Assembly: GCA_019421975.1 (NCBI GenBank)
Contig: JAHZEE010000029.1
Span: 6,343-11,884, forward strand
Length of the DNA stretch: 5,542 nt
Source of the DNA: Clostridiales bacterium
GTDB lineage: Bacteria > Bacillota > Clostridia > Oscillospirales > Oscillospiraceae
Reading direction: 5' to 3'
A program made the translations under genes and the position numbers. Below, in pieces: positions 1 through 5,455 of this stretch. Below the pieces are notes generated by a model that had not been told where the DNA came from, searched no databases, and saw only the letters and a program-made list of their open reading frames with translations. The stretch's first letter is position 1; each line of letters starts with the position of its first letter.

Positions 1-220
1 CAGCCTCTTTGCGGTGCAGACGCCCCAGGTGTTTGACCGGGATCTGCTGCGCGGCGCGCTGCAGAAGGCCCGGGAGGACAAGGCAGAGGTGACGGACGAC
101 TGCATGGCCTGTGAGCGCATTGGCATGAAGGTGCACCTGGTGGCGGGGTCGGAGGAGAATCTCAAGATCACAACCCCAATGGACCTGGTGCTGGCAGATG
201 AGATTTTAGCTGGGAGGTAA
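1..220 (+). CDS. ispD: 2-C-methyl-D-erythritol 4-phosphate cytidylyltransferase, C-terminal part (5' end outside window)
   Basis: IspD transfers CMP from CTP to 2-C-methyl-D-erythritol 4-phosphate in the cytosolic MEP pathway to isoprenoids. Only the last 72 codons are present; the first whole codon is at position 2 and the TAA stop is 218-220. The visible part carries the family's C-terminal signatures in order: AVQTPQVF, then a helix rich in A/K/E, then VTDD, then LVAGSEENLKITTPMDL. The lysine in NLKITTP should correspond to the lysine near the substrate phosphate in E. coli IspD (recalled family knowledge). An internal GTG at 14 is only part of the reading frame and is not a start. The stop lies 5 bp before ispF, and the ispF ribosome binding site sits in the last codons of this gene, so the two are very likely co-transcribed. 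No fusion to IspF is present, unlike the bifunctional IspDF of some bacteria. The identification is firm despite truncation. Confidence 0.93.
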   Translation, partial: SLFAVQTPQVFDRDLLRGALQKAREDKAEVTDDCMACERIGMKVHLVAGSEENLKITTPMDLVLADEILAGR

Positions 221-225
221 TACAA

Positions 226-702
226 ATGAGAATTGGTCAAGGCTATGACGCGCACCGGCTGGCCGCCGGAAAGCAGCTGGTGCTGGGCGGGGTGGAGATC
301 CCCTACGACAAGGGCCTGGAGGGCCACTCCGACGCCGATGTGCTGACCCACGCCATCATGGACGCGCTGCTCGGCGCGGCGGCACTGGGCGATATCGGCA
401 CCCTGTTCCCGGACACGGATGCCCGCTACGCGGGCGCTTCCAGCCTGAAGCTGCTCGAGGAGGTCACCTACCGGGTCCGGGCGGCGGGCTATGCGGTGGT
501 CAATGTGGACGCGACCCTCATCGCCGAGGAACCGAAGATTGCGCCCTACCGTGACAAGATGGCCCTCAAGCTGTCAGAGACGATGAACCTGGCCAGGAGT
601 AAGGTCAGCATCAAGGCCACCACGGAGGAAAAAATGGGCTTTACCGGCGCCAAAGAGGGAATGGCCGCCATGGCAGTCGCACTGATTATGGAGCGGGAAT
701 AA
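226..702 (+). CDS. ispF: 2-C-methyl-D-erythritol 2,4-cyclodiphosphate synthase
   Basis: IspF cyclises 4-diphosphocytidyl-2-C-methyl-D-erythritol 2-phosphate to the 2,4-cyclodiphosphate with loss of CMP, as a cytosolic homotrimer with a metal ion. The product is 158 aa, the normal family length. The N-terminal MRIGQGYDAH gives the expected metal ligands D8 and H10, and H42 in LTHAIMDAL is the third; GHSDAD (33-38) is the conserved substrate loop. The C-terminal block KATTEEKMGFTG (130-141) supplies T133 and E135, at the same numbers as in E. coli IspF. All catalytic positions look intact. The ATG start is supported by GGGAGG at 212-217, eight bases upstream and inside the end of ispD. The following adenosyltransferase begins one base after this stop, which points to a single operon. 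Confidence 0.97.
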   Translation: MRIGQGYDAHRLAAGKQLVLGGVEIPYDKGLEGHSDADVLTHAIMDALLGAAALGDIGTLFPDTDARYAGASSLKLLEEVTYRVRAAGYAVVNVDATLIAEEPKIAPYRDKMALKLSETMNLARSKVSIKATTEEKMGFTGAKEGMAAMAVALIMERE

Positions 703-703
703 G

Positions 704-1225
704 ATGGAACACGGCCTGGTGCACCTGTACACAGGAGACGGAAAGGGCAAGACCACCGCGGCCGTCGGCCTGGCGGTCCGCGCCGCCGGCTGCGGAAAGC
801 GGGTGGGCTTTGTCCAGTTCCTAAAGGGCGCCGACACCGGCGAGCAGCGGGCGCTGCGGCAGCTGGAGCAGATCACGGTGCTGGAAAATCCGCCCGATTG
901 CCCGTTTGTGTGGACCCTGGATGCGGCCGGCCGCGCGGCGCTGGTCGCCCAGTGCGCCGGCAGGCTGGCATGGGCGGCGGCGCATCTGGAGGCCTGGGAG
1001 CTGCTGGTGCTCGATGAGTGCCTGGATGCGGTGCAGGCGCAGCTGCTGCCGGAGGCGGCAGTGCTGTCTCTGATCCGGCGCCGGCCGGAAGGACTGGAGC
1101 TTGTGCTGACCGGCCGCACAGCCACCCAGCAGCTTTTGGATCTGGCCGACTATCACACCCGGATGCAGCTGGTGCGCCACCCCTTTGAACGGGGAATTCC
1201 GGCGAGATTTGGCGTCGAATATTGA
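704..1225 (+). CDS. cobO: Cob(I)yrinic acid a,c-diamide / corrinoid adenosyltransferase (BtuR/CobO/CobA family)
   Basis: This cytosolic enzyme transfers the 5'-deoxyadenosyl group of ATP to the reduced cobalt of a corrinoid, giving the adenosyl-B12 coenzyme form. The product is 173 aa. It opens with a P-loop, GDGKGKTT at residues 11-18, which is characteristic of this family rather than of the PduO or EutT types. A Walker-B-like strand, LLVLDE, lies at 100-105. LVLTGR follows at 132-137, and the C-terminus (ADYHTRM... HPFERGIPARFGVEY, 148-173) matches the usual family end. The gene starts one base after ispF; GGAG at 690-693 with 10-base spacing is a modest ribosome binding site, so translation probably depends on ispF. 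No other cobalamin gene is in the window, so it could serve salvage or de novo synthesis. A hairpin directly follows the stop codon. Confidence 0.93.
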   Translation: MEHGLVHLYTGDGKGKTTAAVGLAVRAAGCGKRVGFVQFLKGADTGEQRALRQLEQITVLENPPDCPFVWTLDAAGRAALVAQCAGRLAWAAAHLEAWELLVLDECLDAVQAQLLPEAAVLSLIRRRPEGLELVLTGRTATQQLLDLADYHTRMQLVRHPFERGIPARFGVEY

Positions 1226-1235
1226 ACATGCAGCC

Positions 1236-1265
1236 TCCCTCCCCGCATAAGATGGCGGGGAGGGA
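1236..1265 (+). terminator. Hairpin after cobO, terminator-like, overlapping the next gene's ribosome binding site
   Basis: TCCCTCCCCGC (1236-1246) and GCGGGGAGGGA (1255-1265) are perfect reverse complements. They form an 11-bp, mostly G-C stem with an 8-base loop, followed by ATTTTCT. The position just after the cobO stop fits an intrinsic terminator, but the T-run is only four long, so termination may be partial. The 3' arm contains the GGGGAGG that serves as ribosome binding site for the DUF3343 gene starting at 1273. The folded RNA would therefore also hide that site. Whether it acts as terminator, translational control element or both cannot be settled from sequence. Confidence 0.6.
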
Positions 1266-1272
1266 ATTTTCT

Positions 1273-1524
1273 ATGTATGACTGTTTTATCACATTTCGCT
1301 CCATCACAACCGCGCAGCGGGGCGAATATGTGCTCAAACAATGCGGAATACGCTCTATTTTGCAGCGTACGCCGAAAGTAATATCACAGCAGGGATGCGG
1401 CTACAGCCTGCGGGTTGCCAGCAATGCCTGCGCGGCCGCTGTCCAGCAGCTGCGCCAGCAGCAGATCCCCATTGGCAAAATCTACTGCCAGGATGGGGAG
1501 AGCTACCAGGAGGTGCCGCTTTGA
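1273..1524 (+). CDS. DUF3343 family protein, putative Se/S carrier
   Basis: This is a small cytosolic protein of 83 aa. It begins MYDCFITFRSITTA and has the central motif PKVISQQGCGYSLRV (34-48), which matches the pattern I associate with DUF3343 (Pfam Se_S_carrier): a basic/proline segment, a serine, then Cys-Gly and an aliphatic strand. C42 in the CG pair is the likely sulfur- or selenium-binding residue; C4, C24, C53 and C72 are also present. The family's role is predicted, not proven. I chose ATG 1273 because GGAGG at 1259-1263 lies nine bases upstream and the protein then starts at the family's usual point; the open frame extending back to a TTG at 1222 only adds unrelated residues across the hairpin. 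The TGA stop overlaps the TTG start of the downstream cysteine desulfurase, implying coupled translation and a donor-carrier partnership. Confidence 0.85.
   Translation: MYDCFITFRSITTAQRGEYVLKQCGIRSILQRTPKVISQQGCGYSLRVASNACAAAVQQLRQQQIPIGKIYCQDGESYQEVPL
1508..1523 (+). promoter_or_regulatory. Ribosome binding site and TTG start of the cysteine desulfurase gene
   Basis: AGGAGG at 1508-1513 lies seven bases before TTG at 1521. The TTG overlaps the TGA stop (1522-1524) of the DUF3343 gene as TTGA. This decides the start: the open frame runs upstream to ATG 1341, but that longer version has no comparable binding site and would add 60 residues read out of frame over DUF3343. Confidence 0.85.
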
Positions 1525-2642
1525 TCTATTTTGACAGCGGCGCCACCACCCTGGAAAAGCCGAAAGCGGTCCGGCGCGCAGTGGCGCAGGCCATCCGGGA
1601 CTGTGCCAGCCCCGGCCGGGGCGGCTATGCGGCCGCCATGCGGGCGGCCGAGGTGGTCTTTGCCTGCCGTGCCGAGGCCGCGGCACTTTTTGAGACAGAG
1701 CCGGAGCGGGTCGTGTTTACCATGAACGCGACCCATGGGCTCAACCTGGCCATTCACAGCCTGGTACAGCCGGGAGACCGGGTCGTGGTATCGGGCTTTG
1801 AGCACAACTCTGTGGTGCGCCCGCTCTATCTTGCAGGCGCAGAGGTGGTGGTGGCGGGCCGGTCGCTCTTTGACATGGCAGATACGCTCAATTCATTTGA
1901 CAGGGCCGTCACGCCGCAGACAAAGGCGGTGGTCTGCACCCATGTGTCCAATGTGTTTGGCTATGTGCTGCCGGTCGAGCAGATCGCGGCGCTCTGCCGC
2001 AGCCGCGGCGTGCCGTTTGTGCTCGACGCGTCCCAGTCCGCCGGCGTGCTACCGGTCCGGATGCCCCGGCTTCAGCCGGCCTTTGTCGCCATGCCGGGCC
2101 ACAAGAGCCTGTATGGCCCGCAGGGGACGGGGATTCTGCTCTGCGGCGATGGCCCCGCAGAACCTCTGATGGCGGGCGGTACAGGCAGCCTCTCCCGGCA
2201 GATGCAGATGCCGCAGGAGCTGCCTGACCGCCTGGAGGCGGGGACGCACAATGTGGCCGGCATCAGCGGGCTGCTGGAGGGAATCCGGTTTGTCCGGTCT
2301 CTGGGCACCCAGAAAATTCTGGAGAAAGAGCGGCATATCACGGCCTATTTGGCAGATCAGCTCCGGCAGCTGCCGGGGATCCAGGTCTTTGCGTCCGAGC
2401 AGGGCGGGCAGACCGGCGTGCTGTCGATGCTTGTGAAGGGACAGGACTGCGAGGAGACGGCCCAAAAGCTGGCGGCGCGCGGCATTGCAGTGCGGGCCGG
2501 CCTGCACTGTGCGCCTGTGGCGCACGAGAGTGCGGGAACGCTGGAGTCCGGCACGGTCCGCATCAGCTGTTCTGTGTTCAACACCATGCGCCAGGCGCGG
2601 AAATTGGTGACAGCGCTGGAGCAGATTCAAAGAGCGCAATAG
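1521..2642 (+). CDS. Class V aminotransferase-fold PLP enzyme, cysteine desulfurase family
   Basis: This is a predicted cytosolic PLP enzyme that removes sulfur from cysteine (or selenium from selenocysteine) as a protein-bound persulfide. From the TTG start it is 373 aa, a normal length. It begins IYFDSGATTLEKP, the typical first strand. H95 in GFEHNSVVRPL is the conserved cofactor-stacking/acid-base histidine, and D169 with Q172 in VLDASQSAG contact the PLP ring. K195 in PGHKSLYGPQGTG should form the Schiff base. C330 in VRAGLHCAP is the expected persulfide-forming cysteine, and R347 in GTVRIS should bind the substrate carboxylate. The ending SVFNT (351-355) is typical of the subfamily I know as the EF2568-type cysteine desulfurases (TIGR01977), distinct from housekeeping IscS. 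Translation is coupled to DUF3343, suggesting that protein is its acceptor. The exact substrate (Cys or Sec) is not determined by the sequence. Confidence 0.9.
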   Translation: MIYFDSGATTLEKPKAVRRAVAQAIRDCASPGRGGYAAAMRAAEVVFACRAEAAALFETEPERVVFTMNATHGLNLAIHSLVQPGDRVVVSGFEHNSVVRPLYLAGAEVVVAGRSLFDMADTLNSFDRAVTPQTKAVVCTHVSNVFGYVLPVEQIAALCRSRGVPFVLDASQSAGVLPVRMPRLQPAFVAMPGHKSLYGPQGTGILLCGDGPAEPLMAGGTGSLSRQMQMPQELPDRLEAGTHNVAGISGLLEGIRFVRSLGTQKILEKERHITAYLADQLRQLPGIQVFASEQGGQTGVLSMLVKGQDCEETAQKLAARGIAVRAGLHCAPVAHESAGTLESGTVRISCSVFNTMRQARKLVTALEQIQRAQ

Positions 2643-2646
2643 GGAA

Positions 2647-2748
2647 GCTCCTTGAGGGGAGCGGCATGGCGCTGGCTGTGCCGGAGCAGTGAAAAACGGG
2701 CTCGAAACCGCTCAGCCGCCGCTGGCGGCATCTCCCCTCAAGGCGGGG
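2647..2748. repeat. Intergenic inverted pair of short structured units (REP/MITE-like)
   Basis: CCTTGAGGGGAG (2650-2661) is perfectly complementary to CTCCCCTCAAGG (2732-2743), so the region can fold into one large cruciform-like structure. Each arm is followed inward by its own hairpin: CGGCA/TGCCG (2662-2666 with 2679-2683) on the left and GCCGCC/GGCGGC (2715-2720 with 2724-2729, 3-base loop) on the right. Read outward-in on opposite strands, the two halves show the same layout: CCTTGAGGGGAG, then a hairpin, then GAGC-A/G-GT. This looks like two head-to-head copies of one short repeat unit rather than a simple terminator, and no T-run follows. No coding potential is apparent. Copy number elsewhere in the genome cannot be seen here. 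Confidence 0.55.
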
Positions 2749-2799
2749 CTGCCTGTGCCGGAAAGACTCTGAACGATTTGTGAAATCTGCCGCAAAGGG

Positions 2800-2828
2800 T
2801 TGCTATTGCGGGGACAATTAGGTATAAT
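2800..2828 (+). promoter_or_regulatory. Sigma-A-type promoter for the cdaA operon
   Basis: A -35 box TTGCTA (2800-2805, four of six consensus bases) is separated by exactly 17 bp from a perfect -10 box TATAAT (2823-2828). The surroundings are distinctly AT-richer than the flanking genes. Transcription should begin near 2835, giving a leader of about 43 nt before the cdaA ATG. A leader this short leaves no room for a riboswitch. GGGGA at 2866-2870, seven bases before the ATG, is the likely ribosome binding site. Confidence 0.8.
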
Positions 2829-2877
2829 TATTCTGTTAGAGCAGCGAAGTGTGAAGTGAATTGACGGGGAAACGCAT

Positions 2878-3762
2878 ATGACTTTCATCAAGAATTTTTT
2901 TCAGGAAATTTTTCGTAATATTCCAACCATAGGGATCATGGACATCATCGACATTTTGGTGGTCGCGTTTCTCATCTATGAGGTGATGCGGCTGATCCGC
3001 ACGACCAGTGCTGCGCGCGTGGCAAAGGGCATCATTTTGCTGCTGCTGCTGACCTGGTTTACCGGCGTGATGAACATGTATTCGCTGAACTTTATCCTGA
3101 GCAATGCCATTTCACTGGGCTTCTTGGCCATTGTCATCATGTTTCAGCCGGAGCTGCGCCGGATGCTGGAGAAGCTGGGCGGCAGCACCGTGCGGGAGCT
3201 GATTTCCCCCCGGACCGAGACGGTGGGCATGGAGCAGGCCATTGCACAGACGGTTTCCGCCTGCGCGAGCATGTCAAAAGAGCGCGTGGGCGCGCTGATC
3301 GTCTTTGAACGCTCGCTGCCGTTGGACGAGTACTTCAAAAGCGGCACGAAGATCGATGCGGAGGTCTCGGCAGAGCTGATCCGCAATATCTTTTTCCCCA
3401 AGGCGTCTTTGCACGATGGGGCGATGATTGTCCGGGACAACCGGATTGCGGCGGCGGGATGCGTGCTGCCGCTCACGAACAACACAAACCTCAGCAGCGA
3501 CCTTGGCACCCGGCATCGCGCGGGCATCGGTATGAGCGAGGCGACGGACGCCGTGGTGGTCGTGGTCTCGGAGGAGACTGGCGCAATTTCCGTGGCGGTG
3601 GGCGGAATGCTCAAGCGCCATCTGGCGCCGCAGACCCTGGAACGGCTGCTGGTCAATGAACTGGTACCGGTGCAGGAGGATGGAAAGAGTCCCAAGAATT
3701 GGAAGGCGAATCTGAGGAAGCTGGTGAAGAAAAACGATGAAAGAAACGATGCAAAGAAGTAA
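2878..3762 (+). CDS. cdaA: Diadenylate cyclase CdaA (DisA_N domain membrane protein)
   Basis: CdaA condenses two ATP into cyclic di-AMP, a second messenger controlling potassium and osmotic balance and affecting cell-wall homeostasis in Gram-positive bacteria. The product is 294 aa, slightly longer than the roughly 270 aa typical of the family. Three N-terminal membrane segments are visible at about 22-40, 50-67 and 70-90, followed by FQPELRRMLEKLG, the usual linker helix. The cyclase domain follows: FFPKASLHDGAMIV holds the catalytic DGA at 180-182, and GTRHRAGIG holds the RHR nucleotide-binding motif at 212-214. Both are intact, so the enzyme should be active. The extra length is a basic/polar tail (about 270-294, rich in K, N and D). 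The gene has its own promoter and its 3' end overlaps cdaR by 26 bp, the standard pairing of cyclase and regulator. Confidence 0.96.
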   Translation: MTFIKNFFQEIFRNIPTIGIMDIIDILVVAFLIYEVMRLIRTTSAARVAKGIILLLLLTWFTGVMNMYSLNFILSNAISLGFLAIVIMFQPELRRMLEKLGGSTVRELISPRTETVGMEQAIAQTVSACASMSKERVGALIVFERSLPLDEYFKSGTKIDAEVSAELIRNIFFPKASLHDGAMIVRDNRIAAAGCVLPLTNNTNLSSDLGTRHRAGIGMSEATDAVVVVVSEETGAISVAVGGMLKRHLAPQTLERLLVNELVPVQEDGKSPKNWKANLRKLVKKNDERNDAKK

Positions 3763-4972
3763 GCTTCTGATGATTTTAATTGCCCTGGCAAGCTCGGTCG
3801 CACTCTGGCTGTATGTGGTGACGGTGGTAAATCCGGAGGACACCATCACGCTGTACAACATCCCGGTGGAGTTCGTCGGAGAGGATGTCCTGATGGACGA
3901 TCAGAATCTGATGATTACCCAGGGCGCCGACGCCACGGTGACGCTGAAATTCAACGGCAAGCGGTCGGAGCTGAAGAATCTGGATCAGGAGAATGTGGCG
4001 GTGACGGTCGATGTGAGCAAGATTACGAAGGCTGGCACCTACCGCATGAACTACACCATCGACTATCTGGTGGATGTCAATGAGAGCAACTTCGATGTGA
4101 TTGACCGCAACCCCGGCAACCTCTCGATTTCCGTGGAGCAGATGGTGACGCAGACCATCCCGGTGCGCGGTGTGTTCAACGGCACAGTGGCCGACGGATA
4201 TGTGGCCGAGGAGATGAGCTTTAATCACGATCAGATTACCATTCGCGGCACCAAGGAGGCTGTCTCCAATGTGAGCTACGCGCAGGTGATTCTGGAGCGG
4301 GATAATCTGGACAAGACGGTCACAGCGACGGCCGGCTATACCCTGATTGGTTCCGATGGCGAGCCGGCGGATACCACCAATATCGTGGTGGATGTCACGG
4401 AGATCGAGGTGACGCTGCCGGTTTTGAAGTATAAGCAGATACCGCTGACGGTGAAGCTGATTGCGGGCGGCGGCGCCACAGAGGACGATGTGACCTATGA
4501 GATCTCCCCCTCCTATATCACCATTGCAGGCGACGCGGATGTGGTGGATGGAATCAATCAGATCGTCCTGGGCGAGATCGACCTGGCACAGGTGGAGCAG
4601 GACGGAACCGTGGATTTCCCGATTCTGATTCCCAATGACTCCAAGAATGTGAGCGGCGACGAGTCGGCGACTGTGACGCTCAAATTCAAGGGTCTGGCCA
4701 CCCGCAGCATCCGGGTCTCCACCATTGAATTTATCAATGCGCCAGAGGATCTGGAGCCGGAATCCATGACCCAGATGCTCCAGGCAACCATCCGCGCCAG
4801 CGCCGACGATATCAATGCGATTTCGTCCAACAATGTCCGGGCGGTGGCCGATCTGTCGGAGTACACACAGGCCGGCACCTATACCGTCCCTGTGACCATC
4901 TATGTGGACGGCTATGCAGAGGCCGGCGCAGTGGGAAGCTATAACATTGTCCTGTCGCTGACAGAGAAATAG
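3737..4972 (+). CDS. cdaR: CdaR, YbbR-domain regulator of diadenylate cyclase
   Basis: CdaR is a membrane-anchored extracytoplasmic protein that binds CdaA and modulates c-di-AMP synthesis. The product is 411 aa. One N-terminal membrane anchor (about residues 9-31, LLMILIALASSVALWLYVV) is followed by NPEDT and four YbbR-like beta-rich repeats at roughly 36-135, 136-225, 226-320 and 321-411. Internal relatedness is visible by eye: VDVSKITKAGTY (91-102) in repeat 1 matches ADLSEYTQAGTY (371-382) in repeat 4. The first ATG (3737) is preferred, with a weak GGTGAAGA six bases upstream. A second ATG at 3749 follows a nearly identical AAACG context and is a possible alternative that would shorten the product by four residues. 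The start lies inside cdaA in another frame, implying coupled translation. The repeat boundaries are approximate. Confidence 0.92.
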   Translation: MKETMQRSKLLMILIALASSVALWLYVVTVVNPEDTITLYNIPVEFVGEDVLMDDQNLMITQGADATVTLKFNGKRSELKNLDQENVAVTVDVSKITKAGTYRMNYTIDYLVDVNESNFDVIDRNPGNLSISVEQMVTQTIPVRGVFNGTVADGYVAEEMSFNHDQITIRGTKEAVSNVSYAQVILERDNLDKTVTATAGYTLIGSDGEPADTTNIVVDVTEIEVTLPVLKYKQIPLTVKLIAGGGATEDDVTYEISPSYITIAGDADVVDGINQIVLGEIDLAQVEQDGTVDFPILIPNDSKNVSGDESATVTLKFKGLATRSIRVSTIEFINAPEDLEPESMTQMLQATIRASADDINAISSNNVRAVADLSEYTQAGTYTVPVTIYVDGYAEAGAVGSYNIVLSLTEK

Positions 4973-4985
4973 GGAGGCGCTTATT

Positions 4986-5390
4986 ATGCGGCAGTTGGTT
5001 CAGATTAAAAAGCTGGTGGATCAAAACCATGCAGAGATTTTCCTGGAGCGGCCCTCCGCCTGCGGCGGCAACTGCCATGACTGCGGCGGCTGCGGCGGCG
5101 ACCAGAAGCGGGTGGTGATTGCCACGGCGGTCAATGAGATCGGCGCGCGCGTGGGAGATCAGGTCTATGTGGAGGCCGAGACGGGTAAAATCATGTTTGT
5201 GATTGCGCTTGTCTACCTGGTCCCGCTGGCGCTGTTTCTGATTGGATATGCCATCGGCGCATCGGTGCAGCTGTTGCCGGCGCTGTGGGGCTGCGCCGGA
5301 TTCGTGCTGGGGGTGCTGGGCGCGATCTGGTTCAACCGGCATGCGGAAAAGAAGAAATATGTACACTATCGGATTGTCTCGTTTGCATAG
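4986..5390 (+). CDS. SoxR-reducing system protein RseC-like, Cys-rich two-helix membrane protein
   Basis: The product is 134 aa with the RseC/RsxC-associated layout. A short N-terminal beta domain comes first, then a cysteine cluster CGGNCHDCGGC with C26, C30, C33 and C36 (C-x3-C-x2-C-x2-C). A second beta segment, VVIATAVNEIGARVGDQVYVEAE (43-65), leads into two membrane helices at about 70-92 and 96-117. A basic tail ends the protein. RseC in enteric bacteria works with the Rsx/Rnf complex to reduce SoxR; in Clostridia the partner is unknown, and an electron-transfer or Fe-S role is inference. The ATG is set by GGGAGG at 4972-4977 with 8-base spacing. The gene starts 13 bp after cdaR and is probably in that operon. 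No Rnf gene is in the window. Confidence 0.8.
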   Translation: MRQLVQIKKLVDQNHAEIFLERPSACGGNCHDCGGCGGDQKRVVIATAVNEIGARVGDQVYVEAETGKIMFVIALVYLVPLALFLIGYAIGASVQLLPALWGCAGFVLGVLGAIWFNRHAEKKKYVHYRIVSFA

Positions 5391-5421
5391 GTGTGAGCCA
5401 GCCCTGTAGGCGGTAATAAAT

Positions 5422-5438
5422 ACGGACGGCCTGTCCGT
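5422..5438 (+). other. Small dyad upstream of the YicC-family gene
   Basis: ACGGAC (5422-5427) and GTCCGT (5433-5438) form a 6-bp stem with a 5-base loop in the 62-bp gap between the RseC-like gene and the next gene. No T-run follows, and the stem ends just before the GGGAGG ribosome binding site. It is therefore not a convincing terminator. It may be chance or a minor mRNA structure. Confidence 0.3.
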
Positions 5439-5440
5439 TG

Positions 5441-5455
5441 GGAGGAAGTCAATTG
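5441..5455 (+). promoter_or_regulatory. Ribosome binding site deciding the TTG start of the YicC-family gene
   Basis: GGAGG at 5441-5445 lies seven bases before TTG 5453. The alternative ATG at 5464 would sit 18 bases away, too far, and would remove the conserved IRS residues that precede MTGYG. Confidence 0.8.

Noticed and set aside
574..1125. Minus-strand open frame of 183 codons across ispF and cobO
   Set aside because: It lies opposite two well-identified genes, its product is low-complexity Ser/Arg/Ala-rich as expected from GC-rich antisense frames, and it resembles no family I know.
1222..1251. Possible promoter TTGAAC, 18 bp, CATAAG for the DUF3343 gene
   Set aside because: Each box matches only four of six consensus bases and the -10 falls in the hairpin loop. 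It would start the transcript inside the hairpin and free the ribosome binding site, which is attractive, but the match is too weak to annotate.
2049..2639. Minus-strand open frame of 196 codons opposite the desulfurase
   Set aside because: It is the antisense shadow of a gene with intact PLP-enzyme motifs; composition is Arg/His/Gln-rich and no motif is recognisable.
2650..2743. Intrinsic terminator after the desulfurase gene
   Set aside because: The arms are 70 bases apart, and the sequence after the right arm is GC-rich with no T-run, so the canonical form is lacking.
2643..2877. Riboswitch (for example a c-di-AMP type) or small RNA gene upstream of cdaA
   Set aside because: The dyads precede the promoter rather than lie in the leader, the leader is only about 43 nt, and I saw no recognisable riboswitch core or T-run terminator.
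3144..3861. Overlapping minus-strand open frames of 195-219 codons opposite cdaA
   Set aside because: They are mutually overlapping antisense frames over a conserved cyclase domain, without a ribosome binding site or recognisable domain.
5391..5440. Possible promoter before the YicC-family gene (TGAGCC, 17 bp, TAAATA)
   Set aside because: Both boxes are poor matches, and the gap is short enough for simple read-through from the upstream genes.
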